The notes below the pieces were generated by a model. That model ran no database searches. It saw nothing but the letters and a program-made list of their open reading frames with translations, and had not been told where the DNA came from. From Roseivirga sp. UBA6061 (GTDB taxonomy: Bacteria; Bacteroidota; Bacteroidia; Cytophagales; Cyclobacteriaceae), in NCBI GenBank assembly GCA_002427745.1, contig DIYF01000008.1, positions 51,869-115,868 of the forward strand: a DNA stretch of 64,000 nt, in the 5' to 3' direction. This document shows positions 31,833 through 40,153 of the stretch, piece after piece; position 1 is the stretch's first letter; each line of letters opens with the position of its first letter. Position numbers and translations under genes: made by a program.

Positions 31833-34427
31833 CTAGTCCTGCCTCAGGCTTTTTACCGGACTGCCAAGGGCCGCCTTGATTGACTGAGAGCCTACCGTCA
31901 TCCAGGCTACCAGCAATGTTGAAGCGATAGCCGCTACAAAGAGCAGCAGGTCCATAGAGGTATGATAGACAAAACCCTCTAACCAGCGACTCATTAACAG
32001 GTAGGCTATCGGCATGCCGATAAGGTTTGCAATAATTACCAGTCCGATGAACCTGCGGGTAATCATAGCGGAAACTCTTGAAGCTGAAGCCCCAAGCACC
32101 TTTCTGATGGCTATCTCTTTGAGTTTGTCTCTGATGGTCATGTTGGCAATGGCAAACATACCTACAAAGGCAATGAACAGAGCCAGTATGGTCAGATAGG
32201 TGAGTATCTCAGATAGCTTGCTTTCCTGTTCATGGAGATGCGAGAAGTTCTCGTCCAGAAAGAAATACTCAAATGGAGCTCCATTGGCCACTTTATTCCA
32301 GGTTTGCTCTATCTGGTCCAGTGTCCCGGATAAATTTGCGGTCGACAGTTTTACATTCATGTAGTCCATCGTTTGCTCACGATAGAAGAAGCCAAAAGGC
32401 TTGATGGATGATTTGAAACTGGTAAAGTGAAAGTCTTTGAGCACGCCTACCACGGTACCATTGCGAATGGTGTCATTCAAAAGATAGATAGGTTGTGGTT
32501 TCCCTACATCTTCCAGACTGAAACCCAGCTCTTTCAAAGCCTGCTCGTTGAGGATGATGTTGAAGCCTTGTTTGTCTGTAGCAATCTCCTTTGAGAAATT
32601 TCTTCCTGCTACCATCTCGAAATCCATTACATCGATAAATTCAGGATCTACGGCTACATAATTCAGCAGGATTTCATCCGGATAACCCAGTGAGGTGGTC
32701 CAGTTGATACCCCCTATAATGCCGGATGATACACCTACCTCTGACACGTTGGCCAGCTGGCTCAGTTCTGCTTTCAGGGTTTGCTGGTTACTTACAGAGC
32801 TCGCATTATCTATTACCAGAACCTGCTCGGAGTCGAAGCCGAGATCGGCATTTTGTACATGTTTGAGCTGCTTGAAAACTACCAGGGTACCTATAATCAT
32901 AATGCCTGAAATGGTGAATTGTAATACCAGCAGTACCTGACGCAGGCTGACAGCCGATTTGCCGTTTTTATTCAGAATGCCTTTAACCGCATTGACTACC
33001 CTGAAAGAGGAAAGGTGTAAGGCAGGGTAAAGCCCTGCAAGAATACCGATTACGATGCCTCCCAGAGCTATGGCACCTAAAGCAGGCAGATTATCAGGGG
33101 TGAATACACTCACTTCTTTTCCCAGCGTGTCACCCAGATTACGGAAGAGCATTTCTGCCAGCAGAGTACCCATGGAAACGGCCAGAATGATCATAATCAA
33201 TGCTTCTATCAGAAACTGTGATATCAATGATCTTCGGTGAGCCCCGAATACCTTGCGGAGGCCTATCTCTTTAAGTCTTTTTAAGGAATGACCCACCGTG
33301 AGGTTGAGATAATTAATGCAGGAAATCAGCAGCACAAAGAGGCCCAGAGCTGAGAATATATAAATGTTGCTCATGTTGCCATTTGTACCCAGCTCCCATT
33401 TCAAGTCTGATTTCAGGTGTATATCGGTAAGTGCCTGGCTATAGATGGGGGCATAGTTGTCCTGACCAGGCCGGGCATTCTCATAGAGGGCCGGGAGCTT
33501 GGCATTGAAGTTTTCCAGGTTTGTCCCCTCGTTAAGTTTTACATAGGTATAGTAGTTCCACCAGCCCCAGTTGGCATCTATGCCCCGAAAGGTGAGTCTT
33601 GTGAGGAAGTCAAACTTAAAATGAGAGTTATCGGGAATATCTTCGATCACACCACTGATGGTAGCCCGTGCATTGTTCATACTGAATATGGTGAGTGTTT
33701 CACCTACTACATCTTCACGACCAAAGTACTTTAATGCGGCCTTGCGGGTAATAACCAGTTGTCGGGGTTTGTCCAGGGCTGTTTCAGGGTTGCCATAGAG
33801 AAAAGGAAAACTAAAAACATCAAAGAAGGTGGAATCTGCCCTTATGAGTCCTTCTTCATAGAATTTTTTCTCCTCACTGGTTCCTATAAGAAATTTACTT
33901 CCCCAGCCCGGAAACAGCCTAACTGCGGTCTCCACCTCGGGCATGTCGCGCTTCAGGGCAACGGACAGGGCAGGAGGTGTGGTGGCATCGGGTAATATAT
34001 TACCATCAGATTCAATCAGGTCTATGACCACCCTGTGGACCCGATCCGCATTTGTGTGAAAGCGGTCGTAGCTCAGCTCAGTTTTTACATAGATGAAAAC
34101 GAAAACGAAACAGGCCATACCTACACTCAGGCTGAGGAGGTTCATAACAGAATGCAGCCTGTGCCGGGTCATATTTCTAAAGGCAAACTTGAAATAGCTT
34201 TTGTACATGATGATGAGATTTGAGTTTTGACGTTTCTTTTTGATGGCAAATGGCCGTAGGAAATGGAGCACATGGTACCAGTAAAGCCACCGGGCTCTCA
34301 TAGTGCCTTTTTCAGCCTGTTCTATACCATAGCACTCATGGAGATCACCTTTGATCTCTTCGAGCAGCTCGCTTCGGCAGAACCAGCCCAGAAAAAGGTC
34401 GGCCAGTTTGGGAGGGTGATTACTCAT
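31833..34427 (-). CDS. MacB/FtsX-type ABC permease with N-terminal prefix (copy 1)
   Basis: An 864-residue orphan permease. Residues 1-75 form a cytoplasmic prefix (KLADLFLGWFCRSELLEEI, then GDLHECYGIEQAEKGTMRARW) seen in all four paralogues here. The rest is a double MacB-type permease: a membrane helix, a periplasmic core domain, three helices of the FtsX domain (LKEIGLRKVFGAHRRSLISQF), and a second such half (LKEIAIRKVLGASASRVSAM) ending SPVKSLRQD. Such proteins work with a MacB ATPase in export or envelope remodelling, but no ATPase is encoded nearby. It is the last gene of the four-gene PadR unit and overlaps the previous gene by 8 bases. Confidence 0.9.
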   Translation of the reverse strand: MSNHPPKLADLFLGWFCRSELLEEIKGDLHECYGIEQAEKGTMRARWLYWYHVLHFLRPFAIKKKRQNSNLIIMYKSYFKFAFRNMTRHRLHSVMNLLSLSVGMACFVFVFIYVKTELSYDRFHTNADRVHRVVIDLIESDGNILPDATTPPALSVALKRDMPEVETAVRLFPGWGSKFLIGTSEEKKFYEEGLIRADSTFFDVFSFPFLYGNPETALDKPRQLVITRKAALKYFGREDVVGETLTIFSMNNARATISGVIEDIPDNSHFKFDFLTRLTFRGIDANWGWWNYYTYVKLNEGTNLENFNAKLPALYENARPGQDNYAPIYSQALTDIHLKSDLKWELGTNGNMSNIYIFSALGLFVLLISCINYLNLTVGHSLKRLKEIGLRKVFGAHRRSLISQFLIEALIMIILAVSMGTLLAEMLFRNLGDTLGKEVSVFTPDNLPALGAIALGGIVIGILAGLYPALHLSSFRVVNAVKGILNKNGKSAVSLRQVLLVLQFTISGIMIIGTLVVFKQLKHVQNADLGFDSEQVLVIDNASSVSNQQTLKAELSQLANVSEVGVSSGIIGGINWTTSLGYPDEILLNYVAVDPEFIDVMDFEMVAGRNFSKEIATDKQGFNIILNEQALKELGFSLEDVGKPQPIYLLNDTIRNGTVVGVLKDFHFTSFKSSIKPFGFFYREQTMDYMNVKLSTANLSGTLDQIEQTWNKVANGAPFEYFFLDENFSHLHEQESKLSEILTYLTILALFIAFVGMFAIANMTIRDKLKEIAIRKVLGASASRVSAMITRRFIGLVIIANLIGMPIAYLLMSRWLEGFVYHTSMDLLLFVAAIASTLLVAWMTVGSQSIKAALGSPVKSLRQD

Positions 34428-37083
34428 ACCTGAGGTTTTCAGTGGGGTTGCTTCGGGCCACTTTCAGCGATTGGAAGCTTACTGTCAGCCAGGCCATTAA
34501 GATCATCAGCAGACTGGCTCCTATAAAAAACAGAGGGCTAAGGCTGATGCGATACACATATTCACTTAACCAGCTGTTGGCGGCCAGATAGGCTACAGGT
34601 ACGGCCAATAAACAGGAGATGATAATGGGAATAGTGAATTTCTTAAGCAATCCGGCAAAGAGCTGTATAGGCTTGGCTCCCAGTACCTTTCTGATGCCCA
34701 TTTCCTTTCTTCTTTGCTCGGTCATAAAAGTAGCCAGACCCACCAGACCTAAAATCGCCACACAGATAGCAAGTATTGAAAAGGCATTGACCAGGCCTTT
34801 CATCTGATCCTCCTTCTGATATTGGTTCGTGTACTGCTGACTTACCAGATCTGCCACAAAGGGTTGCCCCCCTGAGTTATTCTCCCATATATTTTTCAGG
34901 GTAGAAAGGGCTTCCTGCGGACTGCCACTAAATCGTACAGAAATAGACCAGGGATCACTACCCTGATAAAATATAAGGGGCTTGATACTTTCCTTCATCG
35001 AAGCGAAGTGAAAATCTTCTACAATGCCAATCACCTGCATATTATAAGAATCACCTCCTGCTTTCAGCGTCAGGCGAGCTCCCAGAGGTTTTTCCAGTTG
35101 TAAGCTTCGGGCGGCAGTTTCATTCAGGATGAGCCCTGCGGTGTCTGAGGCCAGATCCTTAGAGAAGTTTCGTCCTGCTTTCAGGCTCATACCCTGGGTG
35201 GGAATATAGGTTTCGTTTACCGGCCAGCTTTGTACGCTCACTGACTCTTTGGTAGCACCTTCCCCGTATTTTTCCAGGTAGAACTGCCTGCGGCTTCCGC
35301 TGACGGGTACAAAACCCGATCGGCTATAGCTTTCAATATTGGGTTTGGACTCCAGCTCGTTTTTGAGCACTTCTTCGTTAAGGTCGTAACGGTTGAGATC
35401 CATAATATCCAATGTGATCAGCTTGTCTTTATCAAAGCCAAGCGGTTTGTCCATAACATAGCTCAGCTGATTGTTCACCACCAGGGTTACCACAATGAGT
35501 GTGGTGGATATCGAGAACTGTAATACTACCAGTGAGCTTCTGAGCCAGCTCTTGCCGGTTTTAAACTGAGACTGTCCTTTCAGTGTCTTGCCTGGATTGA
35601 AAGAGGAGAGCACAAAGGCCGGATAGCAACCTGCGCCCACGCCCAGAACCACAGCCGCAAGAGTCATTAACAACCACAGAGGAGGTGTGCCTCCCAGAGA
35701 AAAGGACAACTCCCGCCCAATGATCTGGTTGAAGTAAGGTAGCATGAGTATCACCACTCCGGTGGCAAGAATGAAGGCCCCAAAACTATACAGCGTAGAT
35801 TCAAACAGGAATTGGGTGATCAGCTGTTTTCGTTTTGAGCCCAGCACCTTTCTGACCCCTACTTCTTTGCCTCTGATGGCCGCTCTGGCCGTACTCAGAT
35901 TAACGAAGTTGATGCCCGCAATAAAGAGTATGATCATACCAATGATGGAAATGGTTCTGACATTCTCCAGGCTGCCATTTGCGTTAATCTCCCTGTCGAG
36001 GTTCGATTTGAGATGAATATCTGCCAGTGCCTGCAGGTAAAAACGGGCATGGTTACCATTGGCATTGATTTCATCCGCAGGCACATTAAAAGTCTCCTGT
36101 GTCAGGGGAGCGATATAGGTTTGTAGTGCTTCATTCAGCTTTACTTCTACCGCTGCGGGGGAAGCCGCTTTTGCCAGTTTCAAATAGGTGTAGGTGTTCA
36201 GGCTCATCCAGCCCATTTCAAAGCGGGAGGTCTGGTAAGCGTATGACATGATGAAGTCGAACTTGAAATGACTATTTTCAGTCATGTCCTTGTAGATACC
36301 TTTTACAATAAAGTCGTCAGTATTGAATGTGACGATTTTGCCCATGGCGTCTTCATTGGGGAAGAGGTGTGTGGCCATGGACTCCGACATCACCACGGTT
36401 TTAGGGTCGTCCAGCGCCCTGTCAGGATTGCCGGCCACAAAAGGAATGGTGAAGACAGAGAGCGCCTCACTGGTGGCATAGGTAGCATTTTTGATCTGCA
36501 TTTGCTGGTCTCCCAGGTCTACCACACTGTTGAACTGCCCTACCATAAACCTGGCGGCTTCCTCTACTTCCGGTACTGTTTCAGTCAGATGTTCGGCCAA
36601 TACCACCGGAGCCAGTGGTCTGTGAAACTCGCGATCGCCTAGCTTCAGGTCGGTTACTACCCGATAAATCTGCTCGTAACCTTCATGATGCTTATCAAAA
36701 GAGTATTCATCTCTGACATATAGAAAGATCATCAGACAGCTGGCAATACCGATGGTGAGCCCGCTAAGGTTCAGAAAAGAATAAAGCTTGTCTTTGCGGA
36801 AATTGCGCAGGGCGATTAAAAAGTAATTCTTGTACATGGCAATGTTGTTTGAGTTTTGACTATTTGAGGAGAACAGCTTCTTGAGAGCAAAAGGGCGTAA
36901 AAAGTGAAGCATGTGATACCAATAGGTCCATTTGGCCCGAAGAGCACCTTTTTCGGCTCTCTCCATGCCGTAGAATTCATGAAGATCTCCCCGGATTTCT
37001 TCGATGAGTTCATCCCGACACAGCCAGTTGAGAATTTTGTCTGCAAGGGCAGGCGGGCGATTTGGTCTGGTGTCGTTTTCCAC
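34420..37083 (-). CDS. MacB/FtsX-type ABC permease with N-terminal prefix (copy 2)
   Basis: An 887-residue paralogue of the neighbouring permeases. The prefix (PPALADKILNWLCRDELIEEI) is followed by a first helix, a periplasmic domain, and two FtsX halves with the repeated GKEVGVRKVLGSKRKQLITQF and RKEMGIRKVLGAKPIQLFAGL segments; it ends NPTENLRYE. It starts with GTG sharing one base with the stop of the upstream permease (TAGTG), so its translation depends on that gene. The periplasmic part differs from copies 1 and 3, which suggests a distinct partner or cargo for each. Confidence 0.9.
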   Translation of the reverse strand: MENDTRPNRPPALADKILNWLCRDELIEEIRGDLHEFYGMERAEKGALRAKWTYWYHMLHFLRPFALKKLFSSNSQNSNNIAMYKNYFLIALRNFRKDKLYSFLNLSGLTIGIASCLMIFLYVRDEYSFDKHHEGYEQIYRVVTDLKLGDREFHRPLAPVVLAEHLTETVPEVEEAARFMVGQFNSVVDLGDQQMQIKNATYATSEALSVFTIPFVAGNPDRALDDPKTVVMSESMATHLFPNEDAMGKIVTFNTDDFIVKGIYKDMTENSHFKFDFIMSYAYQTSRFEMGWMSLNTYTYLKLAKAASPAAVEVKLNEALQTYIAPLTQETFNVPADEINANGNHARFYLQALADIHLKSNLDREINANGSLENVRTISIIGMIILFIAGINFVNLSTARAAIRGKEVGVRKVLGSKRKQLITQFLFESTLYSFGAFILATGVVILMLPYFNQIIGRELSFSLGGTPPLWLLMTLAAVVLGVGAGCYPAFVLSSFNPGKTLKGQSQFKTGKSWLRSSLVVLQFSISTTLIVVTLVVNNQLSYVMDKPLGFDKDKLITLDIMDLNRYDLNEEVLKNELESKPNIESYSRSGFVPVSGSRRQFYLEKYGEGATKESVSVQSWPVNETYIPTQGMSLKAGRNFSKDLASDTAGLILNETAARSLQLEKPLGARLTLKAGGDSYNMQVIGIVEDFHFASMKESIKPLIFYQGSDPWSISVRFSGSPQEALSTLKNIWENNSGGQPFVADLVSQQYTNQYQKEDQMKGLVNAFSILAICVAILGLVGLATFMTEQRRKEMGIRKVLGAKPIQLFAGLLKKFTIPIIISCLLAVPVAYLAANSWLSEYVYRISLSPLFFIGASLLMILMAWLTVSFQSLKVARSNPTENLRYE

Positions 37084-39695
37084 TACTCCAGTCTCAGGTT
37101 TTTGACAGGGTTCATTCTCAATACCTGAATGATGTGTGATGAGATGGTGACGAATATCACAGCCAGCAGAATGAGGGTAGTTAGCAGGAAAGGGCTGATC
37201 CCTACCGTATCCATGGAGCCGGGAAAGACCTGTGCAAAAAGGGTGTCGAAGATCATGTAGCTCAAAGGCGCTGCGACCAGCATGGCAATGCTCATGAGTA
37301 TGATGAACTGCTTCGATACGAGCTTTACAATATGGGTTCCATTGGCTCCCAATACCTTGCGAATGCTGTACTCCTTCAGTTTTTTAATTATAAAGAGCGA
37401 AACCAGCCCGAAAAGCCCCATGGCCGATAAGATGATGGCGACCATCGCAACAAAGTTCATCACGGCTTTCAGCGAACCGGTTGAGTTAAAGAAATTGTCA
37501 AATACTTCTTCCTGAAAGAAGCCCGCATAGGGAGAGTCGGGAAATTGCTTAGTCCACTCAGCTTTGACCAAGGCTTCTGTATCATTCAGTCCTCCCGGTG
37601 TCGTGCGCATACTGATGTAGTTATAGCGCTCTTCCGGTACTAAACGAAAGATGGCAGGTGTGATGGGGCTGAAGAAATCATCAAAATGAAAGTTCTCTGT
37701 TACTCCCACAATGTTGAAAGTCTCTCCTTCAATGTCTACAGGCTGATCAAAAGGATTCTCACTGTCGCTGATCTGGTTCAGAAAAGCCTTATTCACGATG
37801 AGGCTCTTATTTTGGTCTGAGCTAAGATTTTCGTCAAAATCTCGTCCCTCAATAACCCTGACGTTCATGACGTCCAGATAATCCGGACTTATATTGAAGG
37901 TTCTGACCGTGTACTTTTCATCTGTAATCTTAATGGCTGACTCTACAAATGAGCGACCGATTTGAGAGCCGGACCCGGCTGTGTTAATTATCCCCGGTGA
38001 TTGTGTGGCAAATAACTTCAGGGCCTGGTATTGAGCCGGATCTTCCACAGGTACCACCAAGAGGTCACTGGCCTGATAGCCCCAGTCCTGTTCTTCCTGA
38101 AATTCGTTTAGGTCGGTGAACAAAAGACCCGAAACTATGGCCACAAACGTGAGGAAGAACTGCATTGTGAGGAACACCTTGCCCAGGCGGTTTTTGCCTG
38201 CCAGGTTTTGTTTGCCCTTTAAAATGGCTACTGGTTTGAAGGCAGAGATGTAGAAGGCCGGATAGGCGCCTGAAATCAGACTTAATGCGACAAAGAGTAT
38301 AATTAAAAAGCCAGGAATAGCAGGGTCCTGGAATATATTGATGGTGTAGCCGGAGCCGCTGAAAAGTACATTAATGCCCGGCAGGAAAGCGTAGATACCT
38401 ACCAGGGCACCCAGAATGGTAGCTACGAAACAGAGCACGAAGTTTTCAGTGAGAAACTGAGTAATCAGCTGCTTTCGCTGCCCACCCACTACTTTTCTGA
38501 TGGCAATTTCGCTTAGCCTTTTCTGCGCCATAGATACAGAGATGTTCACATAATTAAAGCAGGCAGAGGCAAGTAATAGCAGACTGATAATAGCGAACAT
38601 GATCAGTATTTCCGGAGTGCTGCCTGAGGCATAAGGTTCTCTCACATACTGACCATTGCGAGCCAGTGAGGGCAGTGGATATAGACCGAATTGGCGGATT
38701 TGCCAGTCGGGATTAATGTCATTGACTACATCGCGGTAGCTGGCCAACCTGGGGCTTACCTGCTGGTTGCTGCTGACCTGATCAAGCTTTACGAAGGTGA
38801 AAACGGATTGGGTCTTGATATTCTTCCAGCCCTGCAGGTCAATGTTGTACATTTCCTTCAGGTTTTCGAATGGTAACAGAAAGTCGAAAGTGAAAGAAGC
38901 GGTTTCAGGAAAACCGTCAGCCACTCCGGTCACTGAAAACAGAAAAGCCTTGCCGTCTATCAGAATTTTGAGGTCTTTACCGATTGGGTCATCGGCAGGG
39001 AAGTACTTCTCTGCAGAAGCTTTTGAGAGAATGATGTTCTTTTTCCCTTTCAGACTTTCCGCCTGCCCCTGTATTAGTGGAAAGCTGAAAATGCTCAGGT
39101 AGCTTGGATCCGCGTAAGTCAGCACTTCGTTGAAAACATTGTCCTCAAAGCGAACCGTAGCGAGCTTGCGGGTCACCCGTGTCATTTCTTCAACTTGTGG
39201 TATTTCTGCTTTCAGAGAAGGACCGAGCTGTAGGGGAGTCCTCCCCCAGGTTTCTTCAGTTCCATTCCAGTCTATCCGGCTCTGAACGGCAAATATCTGA
39301 TCGGCATCTGCGTGAAATGCGTCCAGGCTGAATTGTCTGTCTATCAATACATAGACTACCAGTGAAATGGCTATGGTGGTCGCCAGGCCGAATACATTGA
39401 TGAATGAGGCGAGTTTTTGTCTTTTCAGGTTTCTAAAGCCGGTCTTGATATAACTTCTGTACATAGCAATAGATGTTTGTTTTTGAGTTTTGTTTTTGAG
39501 TGCAAACGGGCGTAGAAAGTGGAGCATGTGATACCAGTATGACCAGTTGGCTTTCCATGCACTTTTCTCTGTCCTTTCCATGCCATAGAACTCATGGAGA
39601 TCACCTTTGATTTCTTCCAAAAGTTCGTCTTTGCAGAACCAGCCCAGGAGCCTGTCTGCCAGTTTAGGGGGTGCTATTTCAGACTGATCCGCCAT
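37083..39695 (-). CDS. MacB/FtsX-type ABC permease with N-terminal prefix (copy 3)
   Basis: An 870-residue permease, the first after the PadR gene of this unit, whose last 17 bases it overlaps. The prefix reads PPKLADRLLGWFCKDELLEEI, then GDLHEFYGMERTEKSAWKANW. FtsX segments are LSEIAIRKVVGGQRKQLITQF and LKEYSIRKVLGANGTHIVKLV; the end is NPVKNLRLE. The overlap with padR means that repressor and permease levels are tightly linked. The family handles drugs, peptides or lipoproteins with a separate ATPase, but which applies here cannot be read from the sequence. Confidence 0.9.
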   Translation of the reverse strand: MADQSEIAPPKLADRLLGWFCKDELLEEIKGDLHEFYGMERTEKSAWKANWSYWYHMLHFLRPFALKNKTQKQTSIAMYRSYIKTGFRNLKRQKLASFINVFGLATTIAISLVVYVLIDRQFSLDAFHADADQIFAVQSRIDWNGTEETWGRTPLQLGPSLKAEIPQVEEMTRVTRKLATVRFEDNVFNEVLTYADPSYLSIFSFPLIQGQAESLKGKKNIILSKASAEKYFPADDPIGKDLKILIDGKAFLFSVTGVADGFPETASFTFDFLLPFENLKEMYNIDLQGWKNIKTQSVFTFVKLDQVSSNQQVSPRLASYRDVVNDINPDWQIRQFGLYPLPSLARNGQYVREPYASGSTPEILIMFAIISLLLLASACFNYVNISVSMAQKRLSEIAIRKVVGGQRKQLITQFLTENFVLCFVATILGALVGIYAFLPGINVLFSGSGYTINIFQDPAIPGFLIILFVALSLISGAYPAFYISAFKPVAILKGKQNLAGKNRLGKVFLTMQFFLTFVAIVSGLLFTDLNEFQEEQDWGYQASDLLVVPVEDPAQYQALKLFATQSPGIINTAGSGSQIGRSFVESAIKITDEKYTVRTFNISPDYLDVMNVRVIEGRDFDENLSSDQNKSLIVNKAFLNQISDSENPFDQPVDIEGETFNIVGVTENFHFDDFFSPITPAIFRLVPEERYNYISMRTTPGGLNDTEALVKAEWTKQFPDSPYAGFFQEEVFDNFFNSTGSLKAVMNFVAMVAIILSAMGLFGLVSLFIIKKLKEYSIRKVLGANGTHIVKLVSKQFIILMSIAMLVAAPLSYMIFDTLFAQVFPGSMDTVGISPFLLTTLILLAVIFVTISSHIIQVLRMNPVKNLRLE

Positions 39696-40029
39696 AGCTC
39701 AGGCCTTTCAGGGCCATATCAGGGATTTTATTCCAGAGTGAATTTCTAAGCTCATGGTTTTTCTCCATGGCGTCTTTTCCGGCAGCCGTGATTTGAAAAA
39801 GGCGCTTTCTTCTGCCTCCCCGTTCATGGGTAGCCTCTGCCAGGGCAGACTTAACAAAGCCTTTGTCCTGTAACCTGCTGAGAGCGGAGTGTACCGCTCC
39901 TATCGCCACCTTTCTGCCGGTTTGTTCCATGATTTCAATGCGAATCTGAAGACCGTAGGCATTAGGGTACAATACCCCAATGATGAGCAGTACCAGTTCT
40001 TCAAATTCACCTAGTTGTGTTCCTTTCAT
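39679..40029 (-). CDS. PadR-family repressor (unit 1)
   Basis: A 116-residue winged-helix regulator. It begins MKGTQLGEFEELVLLIIGVL, identical in start to the second PadR at 43139, which fixes the ATG at 40029 over the TTG at 40053. The recognition helix region reads GAVHSALSRLQDKGFVK, and the wing carries RGGRRKRLFQIT. PadR proteins repress transporter genes until a ligand binds. It is the first gene of the unit with permease copies 3, 2 and 1. A conserved 21-base element lies 31 bases upstream of its start. Confidence 0.92.
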   Translation of the reverse strand: MKGTQLGEFEELVLLIIGVLYPNAYGLQIRIEIMEQTGRKVAIGAVHSALSRLQDKGFVKSALAEATHERGGRRKRLFQITAAGKDAMEKNHELRNSLWNKIPDMALKGLSYGGSV

Positions 40030-40059
40030 GCTGTTTGTTTTTGATGGACTCAATCAAAG

Positions 40060-40080
40060 TCTACAAATATGAAATTTGAT
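40060..40080 (-). promoter_or_regulatory. Putative PadR operator (unit 1)
   Basis: A 21-base element containing CAAATATGAAATTTG, an imperfect dyad with CAAAT and ATTTG ends. It matches two elements before the other padR gene with only two differences each. Conservation in front of both padR genes and nowhere else seen supports an autoregulatory operator. Confidence 0.65.
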
Positions 40081-40153
40081 AGAAAGACGAACCCAATGAC
40101 CATTCGTTGCACAGAATTCTAAACTTTTTTTAAATAATGTTCAGAATTGGGCC